Shown piece after piece: positions 19,375 to 28,998 of a stretch of 64,000 nucleotides of DNA (position 1 is its first letter; each line of letters opens with the position of its first letter). The stretch covers positions 225,303 to 289,302 of the forward strand of contig NBIV01000068.1 in the NCBI GenBank assembly GCA_003194525.1, in the 5' to 3' direction. The translations under genes and the position numbers were made by a program. Source of the DNA: Gracilariopsis chorda (taxonomy: Eukaryota > Rhodophyta > Florideophyceae > Gracilariales > Gracilariaceae). The notes under the pieces are model-generated. The model saw only the letters and a program-made list of their open reading frames with translations. It did no database searches and had not been told where the DNA came from.

Positions 19375-21348
19375 ATGAACGTTTCTCTTTCCGTCTTTCC
19401 TTCGAATGATTCTGCCCCAGGAAGCGCTGAGCCAACCATCAATAAGGAATTTAATTCTGACAATGGCAGCGGTGAATACTATGATACATGTGTCAAAGAA
19501 GAATTTGTAGATACAGCATTAGGTGAAGTTGAGAAACAAGAATTGTGCAAAAGCAACTCTTACTGCGCTAATTGGAGTACTTCAGGTGGTTTGTACCGGT
19601 TGAAGGATCAGCTTACCCGCCGAACGTACGCACAGAAACAAGAACTCGGTCTATTCAATCTCTTCCTCAATAACTCTTATCTGGAATGCGTACGTTCTTG
19701 GACTAGTAATGAGTTGCTTCGAAGGGGTAAGCGACGCAAGCCCCTTCGCATGGACTAATTACAGGCGTATATAGGCCTGGAATTGGCTACATCGGTTTAT
19801 CTAGTCAACCGACTTCGGGACTATGGGAACACATCAGGGTTACTCGGCATTTCATGCTTTCAGAAGACGATGAGCCGAGATACATTTCTCAATATTCGTG
19901 CCGCACTGCGGTTATATGCAAAGTACAATCCAGAGGTAGCTGCTGTAGACCCTGTGTGGTACAGACGACAAATTTTGGAACACTTTGCACGAAACTCAGC
20001 AACAGTAGCGGTTCCAGTTGGCGTTAGTTCTCTTGATGAAAACACCGTACGTTGTAAAGAACGTACTCCTGCAAGGTCCTATATGAAGAGCAAGCCCGTG
20101 AACTTTGGTATACGATTCTACGCGGTAGTGGGCTGGTCACATGCGTACCTTCACATTTCCCAGGATAACGGTTCAGGTAATAGATCAGAGCAAACACCAG
20201 TATCTTGCTACACAAACATATTTAGCAATTTGAGGGGAGCAGTGGAAAAGACTATTGATGGGACTCTGGTACAGAAAGGCTCTTCTTCCGCACTCTGGTG
20301 CACGCAAATGCCCCATCAGACGCTGTTATTCTCAAGACCTGAGCTTGGGAGGCTCATGGTAATTGAAAACTTCTATACTAGACATATACTTGCGAGGCAG
20401 TTATTCCGTCTGAGTGATTCTGAATGCAAAGTTTTGGGGACTGTTCGATTTACGAATGTCGATGGCCCAAACCGTCCGGCACTAAAAGAGGCCATCAATC
20501 AGCTCAGAACGGCGAGGAGAGGTGATTGGCGTCTAGTTCAAGTATACCAGAAAGAAAAAGGAGCAAATGAAGCGCCGTTGGTGGCGGAGAATTGGGGTTT
20601 CATTGTTTTCAAAGACAGAGCGGGTGTTAAGTTCTATACGAATGATCTAGCGAAGACACCTTCTTTTCGTATACAAATTCCAGATGCACATGCAGTCAGA
20701 TGTGTGCATGTTCTTGCTTCCTTGCACAGATGGACTGGTGAAGAAACATCATGGCGAACGACACTCTATGTTCCTTCGATCATTGTCGCATATAATCTTT
20801 TTATGAATAGTGTCGATAGGTTTGATCAATATAGATCAACATCGGCTACTGTTCGTAAGAAACGCCATGTGACGATGAGTATGCTTACATTTGTTCTGGA
20901 TGCAAGTATTATCAATGCACATGCTTCACTGAAAGCTATTAGATACAAAGGGGAAAGCATTATTGACCTTGGTCTCATGAAGCAGAGAATAATTCTTTCT
21001 CTCGTTGCTGATCACCTAAAGTACAAGCAGGAGAGAACTTCTCTTTCTTCATTGCAATGAAAGACGGGTGTGTCTACCGATAATTCTTCATGTGGTTCCA
21101 ATGCTATCCATTCGCACATACTGCTCGAGACAGAAGGCCACAAGAGTGTTCACTGCTATCTCTGCAAACTGCTATGCACGCAAGGAAAAGGGACGTATGC
21201 AATATTTTCGTGCATGGAATGTAAGCATGGCTTCCATTTCAACTGTTTTGGATTCTACCACTTCAGTGAGCGCTTCCGACAGAGGCGCCCTGACGTCTTT
21301 TACGGCGTCGAACACGCTAAACGCAGTGCAATTTCCAAAAGGCCGTAG
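19375..21348 (+). pseudogene. piggyBac transposase, one frame with two internal stops
   Basis: One frame spans 657 codons from ATG 19375 to TAG 21346, interrupted by TAA 19756-19758 and TGA 21058-21060. The N-terminal part (to 19755) is variable and acidic. After the first stop come LQAYIGLELATS and MSRDTFLNIRAALRL, typical of the DDE_Tnp_1_7 domain. The first catalytic Asp is at 20035 (SSLDENTVRC..YMKSKPVNFGIRFY). The second position reads VIENFYTRHI with Glu at 20365 in place of Asp. The third motif SVDRFDQYRS near 20815 is intact. After the second stop a Cys-rich C-terminal domain follows in frame: HCYLCKLLC, CMECKHGFHFNCF. It would cut and paste at TTAA. The two stops make it inactive unless read through. 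Confidence 0.88.
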
Positions 21349-22208
21349 AGCGCGTCGTAACACAGTGACTTCAACGATTAGGAGCGCAAAAATGTTTCTC
21401 AACAAGTAAACTAGCTTTCCTTGTACCCCATATAGGCTCCCCTTGCATCCGGCCAGACATTTCTCACGCCCTCCATCGCACAATGCAGAACCTGGATGCG
21501 TCTACCCCTCCCCAGAAATCCGTATCTCTCGTAAATGAAATTCTTATACGCGCTCTTGCGTGCATCGTTGTTTCTACCTAAGTCGCTTTCCATGACCGGG
21601 TAATCACAGGCAACCTTTTCGATAAAGGAAGGACCAACTTGCATCCACTAGCACAGTGTACCGCCACAATGTACGCAAACAATATCCTCGTTATACTCTT
21701 TGATCTTTGCAATTCGCGGCAATATGGTTGCATTGGTTCGTTCGTCAAAGGTTTTGTGGAAACGAGCAAATTGGTTTTAGAGCCAGCCGATGTTTCAGAT
21801 ATATGATGAGAAAGATTTGAGTCATGGGATAGAATGCAAGTGCGTGTTTCTTGAGGCATAGATTGTATGCTGTTCAAAAGGTTGTGTCGCGCTGAAGGGC
21901 CGGGTATTGCCTGTTCAGGTGCAGAATTGTGTTCCTATGTCGCAGATGGCGCTGGGTGTTGCGTTGTGACCTTTCGAGAGTATAGGAGGGAACTCAAATC
22001 CCTGGAAAGCAGAGAACGATACGTTTTGATCCGTTGCTGTCGTTTGTGTTCCCTGAAAACGACGAGTCACCCGACAGACGTTCTACTGTGATACTGTGCG
22101 CTTGACATGTCCAGGAACAAGATGTGCCTGAAAAGAACGGTTGCGCAATGCTAATCTGCCATTCCAGCGAACCAAACGAAGGCTCTTGTCTGGTTTCTAT
22201 TAGAAATT
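21349..22208. other. 3' part of piggyBac without coding signal
   Basis: About 0.86 kb between the transposase Cys-rich domain and the right terminal repeat. Small frames of 70-100 codons on both strands resemble nothing known and are probably chance. Confidence 0.55.
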
Positions 22209-22253
22209 CTTATGTCTACCACGCTAGATATTATTTTTTACGGTTCAAAAGGG
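22209..22253 (-). repeat. right terminal inverted repeat of piggyBac
   Basis: Reverse complement starts CCCTTTTGAACCG and contains GCGTGGTAGACATAAG; the hairpin partner here is degenerate (ATCTAG). TTAA follows at 22254-22257. Confidence 0.88.
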
Positions 22254-23278
22254 TTAACCGAACATTTTGTGCGTATTGAGGCAGCCATCAACCGGTTTAA
22301 TATCAGGAACCCGAAGTACGTATTCAATGCGAATCAATGTGGGGCCTTGTTTCAGAAAACGAAGGGTAGATGTTTGAGCGAAAAAATTGGAAGATTTGGG
22401 AGTAGGCCTGTGCAAAGGGCCTTGATTACCAAAAGATATCTAGAAAGCTTCACGAAAATGCTAGTCGTATCAAGCGGCAAAAACCACAAACTATTCATAA
22501 TATTTCCCAAGAAGATTGCCCAGTATCGTAAGGTTCAAGGCCAATTATAATCTTTAACGTCCGTGCTTCCAGAATGCTACTTATTCAAAAGAACATTCCC
22601 TGGAAAAAACCGGTATAGCGTTTGAACGAGCCAAAAACATTTGTAGAGGACACTGTTGCACTGCAACGAAATAATCAGAAGCTGCTTTTAGTGCTTGACA
22701 GCTACGGGGCTCACGTTCAGTACAAGATCCTCAGAGTTTTAAAAGATAACAGTATTTTTGTGATTGTTCTACTGGCTCATTCCTTCCATTTCACGCAGAC
22801 GCTAGACGCTTGCGTTTTCTTCTCATATAAGAGCTTTTTGCAATGCGAATTATATCAGGCAGCGCGGCAGAAAAACAAAATCAATGCATTCGACGTTGGA
22901 CAATGTATCCACAAGGCCTATGTCCGTTCTCCCATATTTCCAAAAATATTTTCCGGGTCCTGACAATCTGCGGTATGGGACCCCGAACATTGGGCTTCCA
23001 CCCTCACACCACTACGCTTGTATGTGGGGAAAAGAAACTGAGTGGTTAGAAAGGTGACGATTGATGAGTTGATTACTTCATTCAGGAAAAGGAGTCGTAC
23101 TCCTTTATGCGATCTAAGTGTGGAAGACGCGGGCCATATCAAAATTGACACATGCCGTGGTGCTGTCTTGACAAACATCAAGGATGTGGAAGCATTTCAT
23201 GAGCGGATGACCAATCAGAAGCAAGATATTCAGGCCAAACAAGCGGCAGAGAAGGCTGCGGAGTGGTCTGTGGCTTAG

Positions 23279-24118
23279 GAGGAACCAAAGGCTTACATAC
23301 GCCGATTGATTGTCTTGGCGCCCCAACTAGAGATTCAGTGAAAGCGTGTAAACATCACATGCGCGTTGCCGATCTCTGTGAGGAGAGCGAAAGTAAGTAT
23401 TGCCAGAGTTCCGAAGGAGAGCGATGAGGTTGCATAAAAGGCGGACGATGTGCGCAGCACGCAGCATTGCATTAAGAGACTGCAGCGTGCGCTCATCGCT
23501 GCGGTAAAATGACCCCCGCAAGAATCACTTGCTCGCCAGCCGCCACAAACTACGAACGCGACGCGCAGCCCGGTGCCACAATTTTCGCTCTCCCATATCG
23601 AACTTATTTTGCAAGAACGGCTTGACCTTATCGTGAACGTCGTCGAATTCGTTTTTCGACAATCGAAACGATTGCTTAGAGTCACGAGCGTTGAATCTTC
23701 GTTCAATGCTATCAAATGCAATAGTTCGTTTTACGAAAGATGGTGATCGAACACTTATCGATTTGGGCTTTGCAGATTATTTCAATATCCAAATGGAGTA
23801 TTTGTAGAGATAGAAAGCTAATGAAGGCTGCATAAATACTGCCGAGCTTGATGTGACAGATCCAACCATAATGTCTCTGCAATTAAGTTATATTTATCAA
23901 TTACGACTTCATCCCAGAAAACCAGGCGTTGGAGAGAAGAGTACACAAGCTGATCAATGGGAGAAGAAGGTCAGGGCAAGTGAAACACATGACAGGATCA
24001 ATGATGATTTGCATCCATTGAGAAAGGAGGGGTTAGAAGAACCATGTTTTGTTGCTTACCTTGGACGTCCAGGGAGGCAAAAGCGCGTGGTGTATGGAGA
24101 GGCTCATGTTGAGGGTGC
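23279..24118. other. region between the pogo-like gene and the Tc1 remnant
   Basis: No recognised gene. A 128-codon minus-strand frame (23335-23721) and a 92-codon plus frame (23853-24131) show no family features. The outer end of the pogo-like element should lie here, but no matching terminal repeat was found. Confidence 0.5.
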
Positions 24119-25170
24119 GTGGAGAGGCTGATAGTAAGGTTTATTGTATGTGCGACATGTCGCTCATACAATTGGAAGGCCCAGAGTATGCAAAATAACA
24201 GGAGATCAAGAGAGAAGACGAATGCCCCGAAGTGTGTAAGGCTTCCAAGAATGTTTCTTACAGACGTTAAGTTAGTGTTAGAATCCTTGAAAGATCCAAA
24301 ATTTGCGATCACGCTCCCTCACGTTGACGCATCCTCAACGCTTGTTAAGAACGGCCCTGAGGCACAAAGGCATGTCCCTTTGGCAAATTGCTGACACCAG
24401 CAGTTGCTCTTCAGAAGCTTTACAATCAGTATTGAGAGTACAGCATCCTCAAAAATGGATGGAAACACCACAAGAAAGTCCAAAATGTCAGTGCAGCAAA
24501 AAGGAGCCCTAGTAAGGAAACCCCCCAACCCCAATTCTAATTTCTTCTCAACTCAAATCTTGGCTAAGTTTACTTATTGGGGTGCAAAGTTTTTGACAAT
24601 TACTATCGAGCTGTGAACATTTTTAATACGAAAATAACAGATGGGTCCGGAAATGACTTAAACGCATAAAACTATAAAGCTAATCACAACTTAATTTTCA
24701 TGGATGAGAAGAAGTTTAATCTAGATGAGCCGGCTAGATTAGCTTATTATTGGCATGTTCTTCGTAAGAAATCTCAAAACTTTTTTAAGCGTTAAAATCG
24801 AGGAAAATCGGTTATGATATTGGGAACCATATTGTATTACGATGTCTGCTCTTCATTTTTCATTCCTCGGAATCAGAATTGTACGAAGTACTGTGAAGCA
24901 ATAGCGTCTAAGTTAGTACCATGGGTTGCTGTTGTATTTGGTGAAGAGCAGTCGTGGGTTTTTTCAGAGAATAATGCTCCTACACAGACTTCTATCTATA
25001 CAAGGAAGTGGTTTTGCTCGAAGAATATACGCATTTTGACCTGGCCTGCAAAGCACCGAGATCGAAAAATTATTGGTTATGTATGGCGACTGATGGTCAG
25101 GCGCTTTCATGCCCCTGGAAAGCAGTGCAATGAGTTAAGTGAACTTAGGAACGCTATTTTTGCTGTGTAG
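24119..25170 (+). pseudogene. Tc1/mariner transposase remnant
   Basis: An N-terminal part with TNAPKCVRLPRMF and ASSTLVKNGPEAQRHVP (helix-turn-helix region, GRPR-like hinge) is broken by frameshifts. From 24700 one frame reads FMDEKKFNLDEPARLAYYW and LRKKSQN, a TAA stop at 24793, then SVMILGTILYY, ENNAPTQTSIYTRKWF and ILTWPAKHRDRKIIGYVW, ending at 25170. These match the Tc1 motifs DEKKFNLDG, DNAPxH and WPAxSPDLNPIE. The second Asp has become Asn and the third motif is degraded, so the enzyme is dead. Terminal repeats were not located. Confidence 0.8.
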
Positions 25171-27099
25171 GACGGACTGGTTGGAGTATACCTCCTAGAG
25201 CTGTACAGAACTATTTTAAGAAAGATGCTTGCTGTTATGGATAAGAAAGGGGGTGTTACTAAGCACTGAGCTATGATTAGATGCACTTGAAGTAAAGTGT
25301 ATTTATTCTTGTTTCATGTATTTATGACTGTTTCGTAGTTTTAAGTTCAGGTCAGCTGCACGTGTTCGACAGACAGCTGAGGGGTTTTATATCTACTTAT
25401 TCACTAACTTGGTTCCTGGTTAGAGTTGTGTGAAAAGTCTGGTATGGGCTGAAAGCAAAATCAAAGTGGGGTGTATTTATTATCGTTTCGCGCACTGTAC
25501 TCAAGCATATAGTACTACGGGGGCGGTCCCTGAATAATAACATTTTGAGCAATGCCAATCTCGGGATAATGCTACCTGTGGGCGCCATCACAAGACGTTG
25601 ACGCAGGGGACCAAACATAGCAATAAAATACGCTAAGAATGGGGTACTAATAGCTGGAAGCCCGGTAGAGATAAAAATGATGAACAGAAAGCGCGAACAA
25701 ATGGTAATGCAGGGACCAAAACTACTCAAGCTGCAAAACAAATATGAAAACAAAAAGGAGAGCAAGAGGCTAAAATACAGAAAAATTATTCGAAAACTCT
25801 TGAAATGGCGCACCACCAAAGAATTATCTCAATTATCACTAGGAGTAAGACTCCAGGCTGCTCAGAAGCCCCGGATGTGAAGTGATTTCTACAGCCTACC
25901 CACTTCTGCACCAACCAGAATCAGGCGCTTATAATACTTACAGGGCTTCTAGAAAAGACCTACTAGCAGCGGGATATGCTTTCACTCTGTACCCAATCTG
26001 GCCTTTTACAGGAAAGGTTGCACGGCAGGTCGCATGTAGACAGCTTCCCGTCCAGCTCTTTTTCCTAGAAATCACCAGGTCTTTCAACCGACACCATTAT
26101 CCGAGAAAGCTCGTGTGAAGCTCACAGACGACACAAGCACCTTTTCAACACACTGCCCGTCTCCCGTCTACGCTTAAAGCGCTTCAACCGGTCATAGCGA
26201 CCGCAGATCCCCACCCAGAGTAGGCACCTAGTGGCAAACGTCTTATTAGACGCCAATGATGGTGAGATGGCTAATAGAAAAGTTGGAAAAGTTGACGGTG
26301 AGGCATTTGTATGGATGTGATGTTTACGTGAGTCCAGACCGAAGTCCGGCTGTCAACTTGCCCTTTTATAGCGTCTAAAGCACTTAAAACAACGCAGGAA
26401 CGCATTAATACTTTCTACTTACTCACATGTGCGTCAGGGTTTTAGTCCATTGCCTTGTAGCAGCCTCTGGAGTTGCACACCTACCAATAAAACTCCACCT
26501 CCAGGAGCCGGCGTCACTAAACTACAGGACTACTGCTGGACCACCGAAGCTAAGAATGCTCTGGGATGGGCTGGAACATCCTACAAGTTTGTTCCAGCAA
26601 TGGCGGAACATTCTACATATTTCACGATCAAAACTACCCCAGCACCTGTAACCCAACTGTAGGATAAAGGTAAGCTCACCAGGATGGCGTAAAGGGTCTT
26701 TTTCTTCCCCATCCTCACCAAGGTGGATTGGTTTCATCATGAGTTGGACATCTTCGCAATCCATAGAAAGCGCAAGAGCCTGACCATAGCGCATCAAATT
26801 CATATTTCCGGCTTGTTTTTGAGAGACCATATTGCCAAAGAAGTCATCGAAGAGTTTACTGTTTGACGAAGAAAGGTCACAAACATTAGAAAGCAGGTAA
26901 AATCTCTTCCTAGCCGTGCAGAAGAACACCGTCTGTCATTAGAAAAGAAAACCCTTCGTTCCCCACCATTTTCGGACATCGAACGCTATGTTCTAAAGTG
27001 TCTCTCCATGGAATGCACAGCCAACATGGCCATTAATATGTGACTGGGACGACAAAAGGTGCTCTTATTTCGGAATGAGCCCACAAAAAAGACAGACTA
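25171..27099. other. unrecognised, AT-rich stretch
   Basis: About 1.9 kb with only short frames, the longest 140 codons on minus at 25397-25819 (hydrophobic, low complexity) and 135 codons on minus at 26522-26929. None resembles a known family. Probably decayed transposon or intergenic DNA. Confidence 0.5.
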
Positions 27100-27900
27100 T
27101 GAAGAATAAAACCATTTACAATGCTTTACAGCTTCTAAACGCTTAGTCTAAAACTTTGCTGAGCGTTATGCACTACGAGTTTTTTCACTCTGGAGAAAGG
27201 CGGGCAGCGCTAGTGCGCAATCGGTTGCAGCTGACGTGCCTAATCTGCGAGAAAAATGAAAGCATACGATGTCCACTGCATCTTCAACATGGATGACGAT
27301 GGGCCTTTTTGTCACGGTTCAGCCACGCATAATGTACATTGCCCCATTCAAATCACGTAAAATGCTGCGATTGAACAAGAAAATGAAGGCTTAAGACCGA
27401 TTCATAGCCCATGTGCTCATGAATGAAGATGGTTCAGCCAAACTTACGATGGAAGTCATTAGGAAAGCCAAAATCCTCGTTGTCTCCGTATTAGGTCACC
27501 ACATGTTCCGTACATGGGCCAAAAGAATGCCTGTTCGGACAACTTCACATCTCAGCGATTGTATTGTAAAATATTCTTACCGTTTGTATCGTTTGTATGA
27601 GGACTTACGTCGCGAAAGTGTGTCCTTTTCATGAATAATTGGGGACTTCACGGAAGGGATCTCTGAGATGTCAGGAGACAGATAGAGATTCAAACACTGC
27701 CTTTTAACTGTACTTCAATTTAGCAGGTAATAGATCTCAGTATAAATGTACCGATTAAGAAAATACACAGAATGCTGATGCTTCATGAGATTTGGAAGGA
27801 TGTAGAAAAACGTCCAAAGAAAAGCAATGATTCAGCTGTGAAGCATAGAATGCAAGTTTTGGCAGACGAGTATGTAGAGTAAAGCCCAGTAGTAGGAGCT
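27100..27900 (+). pseudogene. pogo/Tigger-type (CENP-B-like) transposase remnant
   Basis: Reading across stops and shifts gives FAERYALRVFSLWRKAGSAS (the xWxxxFxxRxxLR.GEAGSA region), CIFNMDDDGPF (NMDETGLF motif), CVLFMNNWGLHGRDL (catalytic DNxxxH block, Asp to Asn) and LPFNCTSI followed by IDLSINVPIKK (PPNxTSxxQPxDxGxIxxxK). The order and spacing fit a DDE_1 transposase. Multiple stops show that it is old. It is a different copy from the one at 12.7-23.3 kb. Confidence 0.7.
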
Positions 27901-28530
27901 GCCCCTCAAAACGTTCGGAGTCTAGCCTTCCAATAGGGTAGGCTCAGAGACAGAGTCTTCCGTTCCACCCTTACTGCGTGCCGTAACTCCCACGTGAGAG
28001 TGAGTACCTACAGAGGTGTGGTTTGGAATGATCAAAGGTAGACCGTCAACGGTGTAAAATTTCTACGACGCTTGGAACAGGAAGAGCAACCAGAAATAAA
28101 AAGCCACAAGGTGCGCGACAAGGGTTAACAGTCCCAGCGGCGGGCGAAAAAGAAACGGCGGAGTAACAAGAGATGAACGACCAAGCAAGCTCTATAGAGG
28201 TTCAAAACGTGGCCTCAAAAGGGTACACAAAGCAATACATAGTCAAAATGCAAACCCCTATGGGTTGGCGTGCATTTAGGTGATCTGACCGCTCTCAAGA
28301 GGATATGTTAATTGAATCCAGACTTGGCTACTATCAAGATGGATTCGTAATCATACAACTGTAATTGCAGTCAGAACCAACCTTGGTTGTCTTTACTTTC
28401 GGCTCGCGATCCAGAGTTCACTCGCCGCTAAGTATTGTTCACTACAATTATCTAAACTACTTCAGTAAACTGTTGCACACCTACTAAGGGCCACAAACGT
28501 AGAGATCTCAGTATCAGGGGCCAAAAAAAT
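27901..28530. other. unrecognised stretch before the 470-bp repeat
   Basis: About 0.6 kb with many stops in all frames and no motif I can name. Confidence 0.45.
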
Positions 28531-28998
28531 ATCAACACCCCAATTTTAATGATTTAAACATGTATGAGGGGGGTGTTGTTGATTGACGGGAGGCATTGCG
28601 CCACAAATTGGCTTTGCACGCCCCCGTTTGCGCATGCAAAACGCCCATTTGGCGCAACGCCTCCCTACCATTTAAAAACTTCAGCAGCAGCAGCAAAGCT
28701 TCCTGCTTACTGGCTGGCACTCCCATAATGACTGCAGTGCCAGCCAGTTACACAAAGCAACGTGTCGCGCTTTCTTATCATTGGCTGGCACTACAGTCAA
28801 TTTAGGAACCTGAACACAAACCCCTCCGGCTCCACATATTCTAGGCGCCGCGGTGCCCCGTGGTTCTACGAGCGCTATTGCGAGCGCAAGTGAGCAAAGT
28901 GCTTGGAGAGCCTCCGAAGGCTACTAAATACAAAAAGCCACAAAACCAACGGGGTGCACAGCGCCGCCCACGGCCGAAGGCCGTTTCCACTTGGTAAC
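28531..28998 (-). repeat. 470-bp hairpin-rich repeat, copy 1
   Basis: This segment is the reverse complement of 50838-51306 with scattered differences. It contains a 16-bp inverted pair GGGAGGCATTGCGCCA (28588-28603) and TGGCGCAACGCCTCCC (28650-28665), a (CAG)n run, two copies of the TGGCTGGCACT / AGTGCCAGCCA pair, and a GC-rich end with GCCCACGGCCGAAGGCCG. It has no coding support. The family is unknown to me. Confidence 0.8.

Larger units (their letters stand above)
18941..22253 (+). mobile_element. piggyBac-family DNA transposon with TTAA target duplication
   Basis: The element is flanked by TTAA at 18937-18940 and 22254-22257. Its ends read CCCTTTTGAAACGG and, on the reverse strand, CCCTTTTGAACCG. 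The terminal inverted repeats extend about 45 bp (18941-18984 and 22209-22253) and include an inner palindrome GTCTAC..GTAGAC. It encodes a piggyBac transposase (19375-21348) broken by two stops. Length 3,313 bp. It sits inside the CENP-B/pogo-like transposase gene. Confidence 0.92.
12725..23278 (+). pseudogene. CENP-B/pogo/Jerky-like DDE transposase split by two insertions
   Basis: Three pieces of one gene are visible. Piece 1 (12725-12959) runs from an ATG to GRPTKLRPEEEQ, with two stops near 12.87 kb (or a small intron). Piece 2 (18702-18940) continues with SETLQYFAENNTPLTRQDM and, after a frameshift near 18.8 kb, DNRPSSEWLHHFL, matching the helix-turn-helix part of pogo-type transposases. 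Piece 3 (22254-23278) continues with LTEHFVRIEAA, NPKYVFNANQCG, then LLLVLDSYGAHV and HTQTLD-like residues of the DDE_1 domain, and a C-terminal segment to 23278. Reading runs in frame across the gypsy target site (CTA TTG) and resumes across the TTAA. Stops at 22548 and near 22.62 kb add to the damage. It is inactive. Whether it was a mobile element or a domesticated gene is unknown; no terminal repeats were found. Confidence 0.72.

Noticed and set aside
19727..19764. 38-bp intron (GTAAGC..ACTAATTACAG) removing the first stop in the piggyBac transposase
   Set aside because: Its removal shifts the frame, whereas the sequence on both sides of the TAA is already in one frame and reads into conserved piggyBac sequence without splicing.
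23335..23721. 128-codon minus-strand frame as a host gene
   Set aside because: Ser/Cys-rich composition without a motif, lying in the decayed flank of a transposase gene.
28532..28726. Protein-coding frame shared by the 470-bp repeats (64 residues at 28532-28726 minus and similar residues at 51076 onward)
   Set aside because: The similarity follows from DNA identity; differences do not favour synonymous sites and the frame crosses the hairpin stem.
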